A stretch of 64,000 nucleotides of DNA from NCBI RefSeq assembly GCF_020360975.1, contig NW_025408667.1, forward strand, positions 8,804,001 through 8,868,000, read 5' to 3'. Each line of letters begins with the position of its first letter. Position 1 is the stretch's first letter. The position numbers and the translations under genes were made by a program. Below are positions 26,601 to 39,214 of this stretch, in pieces. The notes below the pieces were generated by a model. The model worked only from the letters and a program-made list of their open reading frames with translations, was not told the origin of the DNA and made no database searches. The DNA comes from Hirsutella rhossiliensis. Its lineage: Eukaryota > Ascomycota > Sordariomycetes > Hypocreales > Ophiocordycipitaceae.

Positions 26601-29025
26601 GATTAATAGCCCCTCTTACCCTTATAACGTTAGCTAATTTAAAAGATTTAAATCCCCCCTTCTTAATAGTTATAAAAAGAGGCCCTAAATAAGGAAATAA
26701 AAAAAGAAACTAATATTAAAGTAGTTAAGGATAACGCTAACTTTAAGGAAGAAAAAAAAGAGGAAGCTATTAGATTAGATAATCTAGATAAAAAAGGAGA
26801 CTATAAGAAAGTAGTAAAGCTAAAATACGCTTACCTACCTACGCCTCCTCCTATATAAGAAGAAGATCTAAAAGTAGCTTTTTTAGTTAGTCTTCCTATC
26901 TCGACCTTTAAGAGGGTAAGAAAGGTACCTCTCTTAAAGGATTACCTAGCTACCTTTTTATCCCTACTTCGAGAAGTAAAGGAAGGTATAGGGTCCGATA
27001 TAGTTTCTAAAGAAGACTAACCTCTCTCTTATTTCGATCGTTTTTCCGACTTCTACTTAACGCTAATAGAAAACGTTCCTATAAAGCGTTTATAGTAAGC
27101 TAGCTTTTTCAGCTACTATTAGTAAGGAAGGCATATAAAAGAGACCTCCTAGACCTACTAGTAAACTAAAAGTAGCTAGAAAAACACCCTTTTAAAGACT
27201 AGTTTTTCTAAGCCTAGATAGACTACTTAGCTTTATATAAAGAGATAGGGTCTTTTAAAGACGTCCTTAAGGAAAGGGTAAGAGGAAAATAAGTCCTTAG
27301 CTATAAGTAGATCTTTATCTATAAGACTAATAAATATAGGTTCCTTTAAAAGTATAAAGCCTAGCTAGTTATTTATAGGAATAAATAGAAAAAGTAGGAT
27401 TTACCTACTAAAGTAACTACCTTAATAGGGATATCTTTTTAGACCCTTATAGCTATAGTAGTAGAATTCGACCTCGAGCTTAATTAAATAGATATAGTAA
27501 ACGCCTTTATTAACTACTTATTTAAGGAAGAAGAAGTTATTTATATATACTTTCTACTAAGCTTTTAAAAGCTAGGAAAGGTTCTATAGCTTAAGAAAGC
27601 TTTATATAGACTATAAAGATTATCCTTTCTTTAGTAATAGTATTTAATAGGTTCCCTTAAAGCCTTAGTCTTTAAGAAAGTCCTTTAGGAACTATATATA
27701 ATATAGAAGGGTAAAATTATAGTCTTTTTCTACGTCAATAATATTATCTAAGCTTACCTAAAAGATAAAGAAGTAAGTACTAAGGAGGCTATAAAAGGCT
27801 TATAATAAAGGTATAAGATAACTAAGCTAAGGGAGCTAAAGTAGTTCCTAAGGATATAAATCCTTTAAAATAGGTCCTAATAGACTATCTAGCTTACTTA
27901 GGACGCTTATATTAATAAGGTCGCTTATAAATTCCTTCTTAATTCCCTTAATAAGAAGCTTCCCTTTATACCTATATTAAATAAAGAGCTTTTACCTAAT
28001 CCGTTATTTTAAGCTAGGGAGTAAGAGAAATACTAGTATTAATAGAAGGTAGGCCCCTTACTTTTTTTAGCTATTTATACTAGACCGGATATCTCTTTTA
28101 TAGTCTCTTAGCTAGCTAGGTATAACTAGAATCCTAGTCCTAGGTATTAAGAAGTAGTAGATAGAGCTATCCTTTATCTTTATTTAATAAGATTATATAG
28201 TCTATGCCTAAGAGGGTAGGAAAAGAAGAAATTAGCTACCGAAATCTTCCTTTATTTAAGCGATTCGTCCTTTATAGATAATTCCTTAGATAGAAAGAGC
28301 TTATAAGGGTATATTATATCCCTTTTTAAAGGAACTATTATATAGAGAACTTTAAAGTAAGCTACTATTATAACTTTAAGTATAGAGGTAGAGCTACTAG
28401 CTCTTTTAAAAGCATTAAAAGAAGCGATTTTCCTTAGCTAGCTACTTATATCTTTATAACTATAAATTCCGTCCCTATTAGCTATAAAATATAATAATAT
28501 ATAAACTATATAAATTCTTATAGAAAACGTAAAGCTATTAACCTAGCTATAGTATATTAATATCTACTAGTATTAGTTACGTTAAGAGGTCTAAAGGGGA
28601 CTTATTTTTATTTATTAGGTTTTAATAGTATTAATAAAACCTAACGGTCTTATAAACCCTATACTAAAGTAAAAGCTAGCTATCTTTTTATAGTAAATTA
28701 AGCTAGAAGACGTTTAAGAGAAGCTATCTTTAAAGGCTTACCTTAAGAGTCTATAAGAAGAGCTAATAGTATATATAAGAAGGTAACGTCTATAGCTAAA
28801 GAAAAGGAAGAGGCTTTTTCCTTTAAAGGGCCCCTTATTTTAATTAGGTTTTTCCTTTTAAAGAAGGCCCCCTTTCTTATAAGACTTTCCTTTTTTTAGG
28901 CCCTTATTCCTTAAGTAAGTCTAAAAGAGCCTAGGGACCTAAAAGGGCCCTTACTTTCCTTAAGTAAAGGGTGAGGTATAAAGCTAAGAACCTTATTTAT
29001 ATGCTTACTAGCCTAAAGCTATATT

Positions 29026-29516
29026 TATCGCGAAGCGTGGCCTGATTTCGTAGTTCTCGGAGATATCCCTTAGTACGAAGGACTAAGGAAGCTAAAAACA
29101 CCCGGTATAAAAAACAGGTTTTAAAGAAGGAGCTAAAAAGAGGTATAGAGAGGAGGGTAGGGGCATAAGGGGAAGCAGAAGTAGCGATAGCTTCCTATAG
29201 AGGTAGCGAGAGATAAGACGGATATGCTAGCAACGGCTAGAAAGGAAGGGAAAAACCGGCAAAAAGCTCGGTAGTTAAAGGGATATTAGTAGCTTCTTTA
29301 AGTAGGATCTTCTTTATTAATTAAGATACTAGACGGGTATAAAGAGGGGCGTAGGATAGAGGAAAGAAGGATATTAAAGGCAATATAATAATTACTCCCT
29401 TACCTTAATTGCTACTCCCGTAAGAATTAAATTTCTCTGCCCTACCTATCCGACCCCTTACTTCTGATTTTACCTTCGTGTATTTTTATATACTTCTCGT
29501 ATCTCTCTTTACGAGA
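29026..29516 (+). repeat. 5' LTR of Copia D
   Basis: It starts TATCGCGAAG and ends CTTTACGAGA. It contains a CACCCGGTATAAAAAACAGG segment that copy B lacks in part. A primer-binding site follows at 29,517. Confidence 0.87.
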
Positions 29517-32500
29517 GTTATAAGCCTAGGAGGAATAGAATTCCTATACCTTCCGGCTACTATAAAAGGCACCTTTCTTATATCCCTTATAGCTTCCTTT
29601 TACCCCTCTTACTAAAAAAGCCGATTTTTACCTAACTTTTCTACCCTTCCCTATAACGATAACGAAAACCGACTCCTCTACTATCCCTACGGTCTATAGG
29701 ACGATTCTTATAGAGCCCTAAGATTAAGATAAGTAGGTAAAGGAGCTTCGGGCTCGTATAGATAGAACTATCTATAATTTAGTCTTCTCTAATAAGTAAG
29801 ACCCTCTCGAGCCCCCTCTTTATCCTAGGGCAACGGAATTTATAGAGGGAGCTTCCCTCTTCTCCGAGCTAACCTCCGTATAATAGAGAGCTTTTTCTAC
29901 TACCTTAGGCGACTACGAGAGTCACCGAAAGGAATACCTCTACGAAACGAAGCTACTAACGGCTACTCGTATAGCGATAACGGAATCCGTTAGTTCTATA
30001 AAGCTAATTTCTCTTCGAGAGGAAGAGACTCCTAGGTAGTAGCTTTTAAAGCTTAAGACCTCGATAGCTCCCTCGAGGGGCTATATAACTAACTATATTA
30101 GGAAGACCTATACGGTATATCTAGGAGCCTTTTCTACTAGGAACCTACTAGCTTCTTCGTAGCTAGCTAAGTAAGAAGAAATCCTCGAGGAAGCTAACTA
30201 ATACTTCCTTATAGAAGCTCTTTCCGGCTAGTAGCTACGGGATATATCTCTACTAATAAAGCCTATTAGTAACGGTTACTCGACTATCTTTCGAGAGGCT
30301 AGCCGGGAACTAGATAAAGAGGCTACTAAAGTATAATAATAAGCAGTCTTATTCCTTCGTAGCTAGCACTCGACCTAGACGGCTCGACCTGCTGCCCCTA
30401 TAGCTGCTATAGCCCCTATTACTGCGGTTCCCGCTGCTGCTGCTGCGGCTGTTGCCCCTCCGGCTCTACTACCCTCGAGAGCCTTAATACCGTTATTAAC
30501 GGCTAACCCGGTCCCGGCCCCGGCTCCGCCTCTTACTCTAGGCCCGGCCCCGGTCCCGTTAGTTAGATAGGCCCGACTAGTCCCCTAATAGACCTTTTAG
30601 TCCGTTAGTCGAAAAATCAGGGAACTAGTCGAAATCGAACCTCGTTAATATTAGCAATAAGGGGTAAAAAGGGGAGGTTTTTAAGTAGACCTTCTAGATC
30701 GGGACGAGGATTCCTCGAAGAAATAAAAGACTAGGCGAAACGGCTGCCTAGCCTATAAATCCCTAGGCCATCGATTATTACAATGCTAGTAGGTCTTTAA
30801 GGAAAACCGACCTAAAGGATTTAACCCTTTAAAGAGGCTATAAGAAATAGTATAATAGTCTCTTAAGGAGGACCCCTCGTTATAGAAGAAGATAGACGAG
30901 ATTCGGGTTACTAAGAAATAGTAACTAACGCCGCTGCCCTTATTCGAGCCGTAAATTCGAGGAAAAATCGTTAGTATAGCAAATCCGGTATTTGTCTTCC
31001 CTACGGATTAGCAAGACTAACTATTAGGACCCTCCGACTATCCCCTACGAATATTAGCTATCCTTAACTCTAGTGCTTCCCTCGATATCTATAATATACT
31101 CTTACGATTCCGGTCCTTTAAGAAGGTATAAAGGGAATATCTTATTGCCGGGGAATTAACCGTACGGATAAAGGGATATAGAAGGGTGAATTTTATAATA
31201 AAATTACCTAACGGATCTATGCGAATTCTTCGAAGAAAAAGGGTAGCTTTTTGACCTCGATTTTTAACGAGCTTAATTTCCTTCCGCTTTCTTTAAGAGG
31301 AAGGAATCTTCTAGGATACGACGTCTAAGCCTACGAGGCTAGTCTAGAAGAATTAGACTATCGGGCTTATCGAGGAAAAATTCGGTTAATTTATTCTCGA
31401 ATTCCGACCTATCCTTAGGAAGGAACTACTCGACAAGTTAGCTTTCCCTGCTAGGAGGGTAGGATCTAAGGACCCTCTTCTAGTAGCCTAAGGAGACGGT
31501 CTTCTTTAGCACGCACGACTTAGTTACCTAGGCCCCCTAGCTTTATATAAGCTAGGCCAATAACAGGGCGTACGAATAAGGGGCCTAAAGACCGTCGAAT
31601 ACGAATACTACGGCTAAGGGAAGACTAAGAGACGAATTTCTAGACAGACCCTAATACGGCCGGACCAGCCGTATAAGGAAATTTAGGTCGACTAGACCGA
31701 CGTCTCTAAGGATTAGGAAAGCTTCGTTAGGGTAATGTTTTTTATAGACGCTTTTTTAGGGATAGTTTTCCCTTATTTCTTATAGACCTACCTAAGTAAG
31801 TATAACTAGTCTGCCCTCTAGGACTTTGTTAACTAGATAAAATCCTACTTTAGCTACGAGGTAAAGAAGATACGGTTTAATAGAGAGCTATTTATAAAGG
31901 ATATCTTAAATTAGCTTCGAAAAAGGGGCATTTTACCCCTCCCGTTAGCACCGAATACCTAGGCCTAGAACGGAGGGGCAGAAAGATTAGGGGGTGCTAT
32001 AATAGAAAGGGCCTATACGATAAGACTTACTATAAGGCTTCTATACGACCTTTAGAGGGAAGTCGTTAAGACCGCCTATTACCTATAGAACCGGACCCCG
32101 AGGGACCCTAAGGACCCTAGGGGACTAAACTAAGGAATAAACTAAAAATCCCCCCTTAAGCTCTTTATAAAGAAGAGGGACTCGCTAGCCTACCTTCGTG
32201 CCTACGGCTATAAGGCATACGCTATAACTGCTAATATATAGCTAAAAAGGAAGAAGAAAAGAAAGCTTAATCCTAGAGCCTTTATTAGTTACCTCGTTAG
32301 TTATAATTTTTTAAATATCTTCTAGATCTAGATTCCTCTTCTACGAAAGGTTATTTCGACTAGGGATATAATTTTCGACGAATCTAGCTTCTTCGATAGA
32401 AAGAGGGATTAATAGCCCCTCTTACTCTCTTAACGTTAGCTAATTTAGAAGATTTAAATCCCCCCTTCCTAATAGTCTTAAGAAGAAGTCCTAGACGAGG

Positions 32501-34891
32501 AAATAGAAGAAGAAACCGACGTCGAAGTAGTCGAGGATAACGCCGACTTCGAAGAAGAGGAAGCTACTAGATTAGATAATCTAGATAAAGAAGGAGACTA
32601 TAAGAAAGCGGTAGAGCTAGAATACGCCTACCTCCCTACGCCTCCTCTTATAAAATAATAAGAAGGTCTAGAAGAAGCTTTTTTAGTTAGTCTTCCTATC
32701 TCGACCCCTAAGGGGGTAGGAAAGGTACCTTTCTTAAAGGATTACCCGGCTGCCTTTTTATCCCTACTTCGAGAAGCAAAGGAAGGTATAGGGCCCGATA
32801 TAGATACTAAAGAAGACTAACCTCTCCCTTATTTCGATCGTTTTTCTAACTTCTACCTAACGCTAATAGAAGACGGTTCCTACGGAGCGTTTATAGTAGG
32901 CCGGCTCTTTAAGCTATAGTTATTAGCAAGGAAGGTATATAAAAGAGACCTCCCGGACCTACTAGTAAACTAGAAGTAGCTAGAAAGATACCCCTTTAGA
33001 GACTAGTTTTTCTAGGCCTAGAAAGACTACCTAGCCTTATATAAAGAGATAGGGTCTTTTAAAGAGGTCCTTAAGGAAAAAGTAAGAGGAAAATAGGTCC
33101 TTAGCTATAAGTAGGTCTTTATCTATAAGACTAATAAACACGGCTTCCTTTAAAAGTATAAAGCCTAGCTAGTTATCTATAGGAATTAATAGGAAAAAGG
33201 GGATCTACCTACTAGGGTAACTACCTTAGTAAGGATATCCTTTCGGACCCTTATAGCTATAGTAGTAGAATTCGACCTCGAGCTTAAATAGATAGATATA
33301 GTTAACGCCTTTATTAACTATCTACTCGAGGAAAAAGAAGAAGTTATCTATATACGCCTTCTACTAGGCTTCTAATAGCTAGGAAAGGTTCTACGGCTTA
33401 GGAAAGCTCTATACGGACTACGAAGATTACCCCTTTTTTAGTAATAGCATTTAATAGGTTCCCTCGAAGCCCTAGGCTTTACGAAAGTCCCTTAGGAACC
33501 GTATATAATATAGAAGGGTAAACTTATAGTCTTCTTTTACGTCGACGATATTATCTAGGCCTACCTAAAAGAGGAAGAAGCTATTACTAAGGAGGCTATA
33601 CGAGGCCTATAATAAAGGTATAAGATAACTAGGCTTAGAAAGCTAAAGTAGTTCCTAGGGATACGAATCCTTTAGAATAGGTCCTAATAGACTATCTAGC
33701 TTACCTAAGACGCCTATATCGATAAGGTCGCTTATAAATTCCTCCCTAATTCCCTCGATAAGAAGCTTCCCTCTACGCCTATATTAAACGAAGAGCTTTT
33801 GCCTAATCCGTCCTTTTAAGCTAAGGAGCAAGAGAAATACTAATACTAATAGAAGGTAGGCTCCCTGCTTTTTTTAGCTATTTCTACTAGACCGGATATC
33901 TCTTTTACGGTCTCCCGGCTAGCTAGGTATAACTAGAATCCTAGCCCTAGGTATTAAGAAGTAGTAGATAGAGCTATCCTTTATCTCTATTTAACGAGAT
34001 TATATAGTCTACGCCTAGGAGGGCTAGAAAGGAAGAAATAAGCTATAGAAATCTTCCTCTATTTAAGCGATTCGTCCTTTATAGATAATTCCTTAGATAG
34101 AAAGAGCTTATATAGGTATATTATATCCCTTTTTAAAGGAACTATTACTTAGAGAGCTTCGAAGCAAGCTACTATTACTATATTAAGTATAGAGGCAGAG
34201 CTACTAGCTCTTTTAGAAGCGTTAAAAGAAGCGATTTTCCTTAGCCGGCTACTAATATCGTTACGACTATAAATTCCGTCCCCGTTAGCTATAGAATGCG
34301 ATAATATATAGACTATACGGATTCTTACGGAGGAAAATAGTAAGCTATTAACCTAGCTACGGTATATCGATATATACTAGTATTAGTTACGCTAAGAGGT
34401 TTAAAGGGGACTTATTTCCGTTTATTAGGTTCTAACGGCATTAATAAAAGCTAACGGTCTTACGAAGCCCCTACTAAAGTAGAAGCTAGCTATCTTTTTA
34501 TAGTAAATTTGGCTAGAAGACGTTCGAGAAAAGCTATCCTTAGAAGCCCGCCTTAAGAGTCTACGAGAGGAGCTAATAGCACGTAGAAGGAAGGAGACGT
34601 CTATAGCCGAAGAGAGGAATTAGGACTTATCCTAAAGGAGGGCTAAGCAATTAGGACTTATTCTTCTTAAAGGCCCCTTTTTGGGACTTATCCTTAGAAG
34701 CCCCCTTTCTTATAAGACTTAATTTCCTTCTTAGGCCCCTTTTCCTAAAGTAGGTCTAAAAGAGCCTAGAGGCTAAAACCCGGATTTCTTAAGTAGGGGA
34801 GAAGTATAGACTAAGACCTCCTCTATACGCTTACCGGCCTAGGTATTTAGCTTTACCCTTTCTATAAGGGCAGGCTATAGCTAAGGGGGTG

Positions 34892-35382
34892 TATCGCGAA
34901 GCGTGGCCTGATTTCGTAGTTCTCGGATATATCCCTTAGCACGAGGGACTAAGGAAGCTAAAAACACCCGGTATAAAAAACAGGTTTTAAAGAAGGAGCT
35001 AAAAAGAGGTATAGAGAGGAGGGTAGGGGCATAAGGGGAAGTAGAAGTAGCGATAGCTTCCTATAAAGGTAGCGAGAGATAAGACGGATATGCCGGCAAC
35101 GGCTAGAAAGGAGGGGAAAAACCGGCAAAAAGCTTAGTAGTTAAAGGGACATTAGTAGCTTCTTTAAGCAGGATCTTCTTTATTAATTAAGATGCTAAAC
35201 GGGTATAAAGAGGGGCGTAGGATAGAAGAAAGAAGGATAATAAAGGCAATATAATAATTACTCCCTTACCTTAATTGCTGCTCCCGTAAGAATTAAATCT
35301 CTCTACCCTACCTATCCGACCCCTTACTTTTAATTTTACCTTCGTATATTTTTATATACTTCTCGTATCTCTCTTCGCAAGA
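34892..35382 (+). repeat. 3' LTR of Copia D
   Basis: It starts TATCGCGAAG and ends CTTCGCAAGA and has the same length as the 5' LTR (491 bp). The differences between the two are mostly RIP-type transitions. Confidence 0.87.
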
Positions 35383-35426
35383 ATATTAGCTATACCCTTA
35401 AGGGGTAGGCTATAGCTAAGTGGGTA

Positions 35427-35910
35427 TATTATAAAGCGTAGCTTAAATTTATAGTTCTTAGAGATATTACTTAGTAAGAAGGACTAAAGAAGCTAAAAAT
35501 ACTTAGTATAGAAAAAGGAAGAAGGAGCTAAAAAGAAGTATAGAAAGGAGGGTAAGGGTATAAGGGGAAGTAAAAGTAGCGATAGCTTCCTATAAAGGTA
35601 GTAAGAGATAAGACGGATATACTAGCAACGGCTAGAAAAGAAGGGAAAAACTAGTAAAAAGCTCGGTAGTTAAAGGATATTAATAGCTTCTTTAAGTAGG
35701 ATCTTCTTTATTAATTAAGATACTAAATAAGTATAAAGAGGGGCGTTAAATAAAGGAAAGAAGGATAATTAAGGTAATATAATAATTACTCCCTTACTTT
35801 TATTACTACTCCTATAAGAATTAAATCTCTTTACCTTACTTATCCGACCTCTTACTTTTAATTTTACCTTTATATATTTTTATATACTTCTTATATCTTT
35901 CTTTATAAAA
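35427..35910 (+). repeat. 3' LTR of Copia C
   Basis: It starts TATTATAAAG and ends CTTTATAAAA, strongly RIP-mutated like the 5' LTR of C. It is preceded by the last part of the C internal region (GGTAGGCTATAGCTAAG) and followed by the ACTAA duplication. Confidence 0.85.
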
Positions 35911-35915
35911 ACTAA

Positions 35916-38900
35916 ACGTTTTTCTTAGCTAAGGTTAGTAATAATAAGATACTAAAGTTATTTATATAAGATAGCTAGTATCCCTTAGCCGCTAGTATCC
36001 TTATTATATATAAGAGAAATAAAATAAGGCTAATAAGAGACCTTTAAAGCACCTTTATTACTAAGTCTATAAAGGGCTAAACTTATTCTTTAAAGGCTAG
36101 TTAGATCTTTCTTTTAGTAAGGAAGTAGTCTACTTAGCTTATAAGGGCCTTAAGGAGGTTTAAGTCCCTTAGGACCCTTATAAGCTATTCTTTTAATATA
36201 AAAATAAAGGCGCCCTTTATATCTAAAAAAAGGGTATTAGTAGTAGCCTTCTTATTAAACTCTCGCTTCTTTTAAAGATAGTATAAAAGGAGGAAGGCTA
36301 TATTTATAGCTAACTACTATTTTTATCCCCTTAGCTATATAAGGTTTAAAAGCCTAGCTATATTAGCTAAATAGCTTAGCTAAGTAGTATATACCTTTTT
36401 AAGGACCTTTCCTAAATAGGTAAGTAAACTTATAACTTTATAAGCCTTAAGGATAATATAGTCTAGCTTATTTTACTTAAGAAGTATAATTCTTATAGCT
36501 TCCTTTTATACTTTAAAGTAGTATCCTTAGTTAAATAAAGCTTTATAAGCCTTATTAAAGACTATAAAGATAGCTTTATATATATTAAATAAGAAGGAAG
36601 CTAAGGAAGTTTAGGCTAAGGGCTTTCTTATTAAAAGAGCTAAAAATAGCCCTTTTAATTTTAGGGTCCTTTAGCTTTAGCTAGTCTTACTTATTTATAC
36701 CTTTACTACTTATATAGCTTAGAGGCTCTTTTTTTCTAGGCTCTAAGAAGGGCTAAGGGGGGGCTAGGGCTAGGGTCTAAGGTTAAGAAAGGGGTTATAA
36801 AGAAGGCCTTATATTTTTCTATAAAAGTATTAGCTTTTACCTTTATCCTTTCTTTTATATATAAGATACTAAGAAATTTAAGGTTAGCTTTAGCCTTAGT
36901 ATAAGAAAAGGCTATAAAGATATCCTTTTTTATTACTTTTATTAAAAAGCTCTCTTAGTATTACTTTTTAATGGCCTTAATAGTATACTTAAAGCTATTT
37001 TAAGATTTTATAAAGCTCTTTTAGCTCTCTTTATTATAAGCTAGCTTATAAGCCTATTAAGCTAAGCTTAAGGCTTTTTAAAAGTAAGTTAGCTTATTAG
37101 TCTATTAAAGCTTAGATTCTTTATAAGGCCTTTTTTTTAGTATTATTATATTTAAAGCTTTTATAAAAGTTCTTATTAAAATAAAAGCTACCCTTTATAA
37201 GTTATTTACTTTTATAGCTTTCTTTATAGTTATAAGGAAGTCTTATTTCTTCTTAGCTAAGTATTTTAAAAGTACTTTTTAGTTTACTTTCTTATAATTA
37301 TAAGTAGTAAGCCTAGCTAAGAGTAGCTTATTAAGGCCCCTTAAGCTTACTTTAAAGGCTTTAGGCTTATAATCTAAGCTTATAGCCTTTAAAAAGTAAA
37401 AGTTAACTTAGGTTAGCTATTTAAAAGAGCTATAAAAAGTAAGGTTTATAACTAAGGCCTTTTTTAAGCTTTTCCTTTAATAAGTGCTTTTTATAGCTAT
37501 CTTAAGGTTTATTAGTAAGGAAGCTTTATAGTAGTTAAGCTAGCTAATAAGGGATTTTACCTTATAGGCCTTAAAGGGTTTTATAAATAGGTTTTATTAA
37601 GGGTAGTATAAGTTAAAGTCCCTTACTAATAAAAAGGGCTGCTTTAAGAGCTAAGCTATTAATAGTAGCCTTTTTATTATAAGGGGCCCCTACTAGCCTT
37701 AGCTAGCTAAGACCCTTTTAACCTCTTTTTTATTATATAAGTTAATAAGGGTAAATAGTTTAACGCCTTTTACCCTTATAGCTTATATATTAAAATTATA
37801 AAAGAGGTTAAAGCTTAGGCTAGCTTTTATTTAAGCTTCCCTCTTCTTATAAGCTATAACCTTAGGCCTCTTAGTAAGCTTAGGAAAGTTAATAAACGAG
37901 ATAAGGGTTATTATATTATAAGCTAAATACTATATAAGGATATAGCTATTATCGATCTTATAAAAGTAAAGCTCTTATAATAAGATAAGGTCTACTTTTA
38001 CTTTTAAGGCTTACTTTAAGATTAATAGGTTAGCTATTTATTACTTATTAGTATTATATTATATAATATTAATAAAGTTATACTTAAGCCTTAAAAGCCT
38101 AAGAAGCTTTAAGGGCCCTATAAGTATAAGGGGGCTAAGGCTAGTAAGTATTAGTTATTCCTTTATATACTCTATATTATACCTTATTAGTTATAAGGTA
38201 CTTTCTTTTATTATTATAAAATTAACCCTTAAAGTTAAAGTAGCTTTAGCTAGCTTTATAGCTAAAGTAGTTATAGTCCTTAGTTAAGTATATTTCTATA
38301 TAAAAAGTATACTTAATAAGCTACTAATAAGTTTAAAGGTTATAGCTAAAATAAAGGTATATATAGTACTATATATATATAGTATATTTTTTTTAGGCCT
38401 TAACTTAAATCTATAGACCTATTATATAAAGGCTATTTTTTAGTATTTAGCCCTTATAGCTTTTAAAGGGACTATAAAGATAATATATCCTACCTTTTAC
38501 GTTAGGCATAAGGTACCTAGCTACTTAAGCTGCCTTAGAATATCGATCCTATTAAAGGTTTTAGCTTTTATAGTAAAGATATTAAGGATAAGGGTCTTTA
38601 AGAGGTTAGGGACGCTTTAGGCTACTAGCTTAGTTTAGCTAGTAAGGAGGTTAGCTAATTTAATAGGTAGCTCCTTAAAGTATAAGAACTACTTCTCTTA
38701 TTACTTTAAAATCTTCTTTACTATATATAGGGCCTTTATTATTATAACTATATTACCTTTATTTAAAGTTAATAAAGCTAATATCGCTAGTTGCTTTATA
38801 GCTTTATTAAGCTTATTATAAAAAGTAATAAGGTTAATAGTTAGCGTTAGCGATTCCTTTTTTTTAGCTTTAAGATAAGTTAGAAGTCCTATTTTATATT

Positions 38901-39200
38901 CCTCTTAAATAAGGCCTTAGTTAAGGCTTTTACTAAGGCTTTTACTAGAGCCTTAGCTAGGGCCTTAGCTAAGGTATTAAGCGCTTTTTTTATAGTAACC
39001 TTAGCTTCTAAACTTACTTTAAGGGTTCCTTAAGTAGCCTTAAGCTATTAAGCGGCCTTAAGCTAGTATAGGGGCTATTATAAGGGCTATTAGCGGTCTA
39101 AGGTCCTTATAGCTACCTTCTTAAGCCCTTTTATAAGCGTCGTATAAAAGGGTTCGATCTTTTAGGCTTCCTTAAGAGCTTAGAGGGCTTATTAAAAGAA
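35916..39200 (-). mobile_element. LINE-1a, 5' part: RT start, endonuclease and ORF1 remnants
   Basis: This continues LINE-1a after Copia C. On the minus strand the RT beginning lies at about 36,650-35,950, parallel to LINE-1b. An endonuclease/exonuclease/phosphatase domain lies upstream, with KGVKLFTLINLYNKKE near 37,780-37,700 and YNIITLISFINFPKL near 37,920-37,880. A further upstream segment near 38,880-38,400 (ESLTLTINLITFYNKLNKAI, later VPLKAIRAKY) looks like ORF1. Domain order ORF1, endonuclease, RT, RNase H is typical of Tad1-like elements. RIP stops are everywhere. The right border is approximate. Confidence 0.72.
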
Positions 39201-39214
39201 TCCTTAGGCCCGGT

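Larger units (their letters stand above)
29026..35382 (+). mobile_element. Ty1/Copia copy D, full-length, nested in copy C
   Basis: A complete 6,357-bp element with two 491-bp LTRs (29,026-29,516 and 34,892-35,382). ATATT stands at 29,021-29,025 and 35,383-35,387. The copy C internal sequence breaks at the first ATATT and resumes after the second, which shows that D inserted in the 3' untranslated part of C. Gag (about 29,760-30,600), integrase (about 31,400-32,450), RT with the YVDD box near 33,540 and RNase H (about 34,060-34,230) are present but carry many RIP stops. A G-rich purine tract (AAGGGGGTG) lies just before the 3' LTR. RIP is lighter than in C. Confidence 0.9.
23204..35910 (+). 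mobile_element. Ty1/Copia copy C, strongly RIP-mutated, hosting copy D
   Basis: The element lies between ACTAA duplications (23,199-23,203 and 35,911-35,915). Its own parts are the LTR at 23,204-23,688, the internal region to 29,025, and, after the nested copy D, a 39-bp internal tail (35,388-35,426) and the LTR at 35,427-35,910. Without D and one target duplication it is about 6.3 kb, a full-length element. Gag, integrase, RT and RNase H can all be aligned by eye with copy B, but nearly every CpA/TpG is gone, including in the LTR ends. It is inserted in LINE-1a, which is therefore older. Confidence 0.87.

Noticed and set aside
23204..35910. Tandem Copia array sharing LTRs (LTR-internal-LTR-internal-LTR-LTR)
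   Set aside because: The ATATT duplication around copy D, resumption of the C tail after it, and the different RIP levels show nested insertion rather than unequal recombination.
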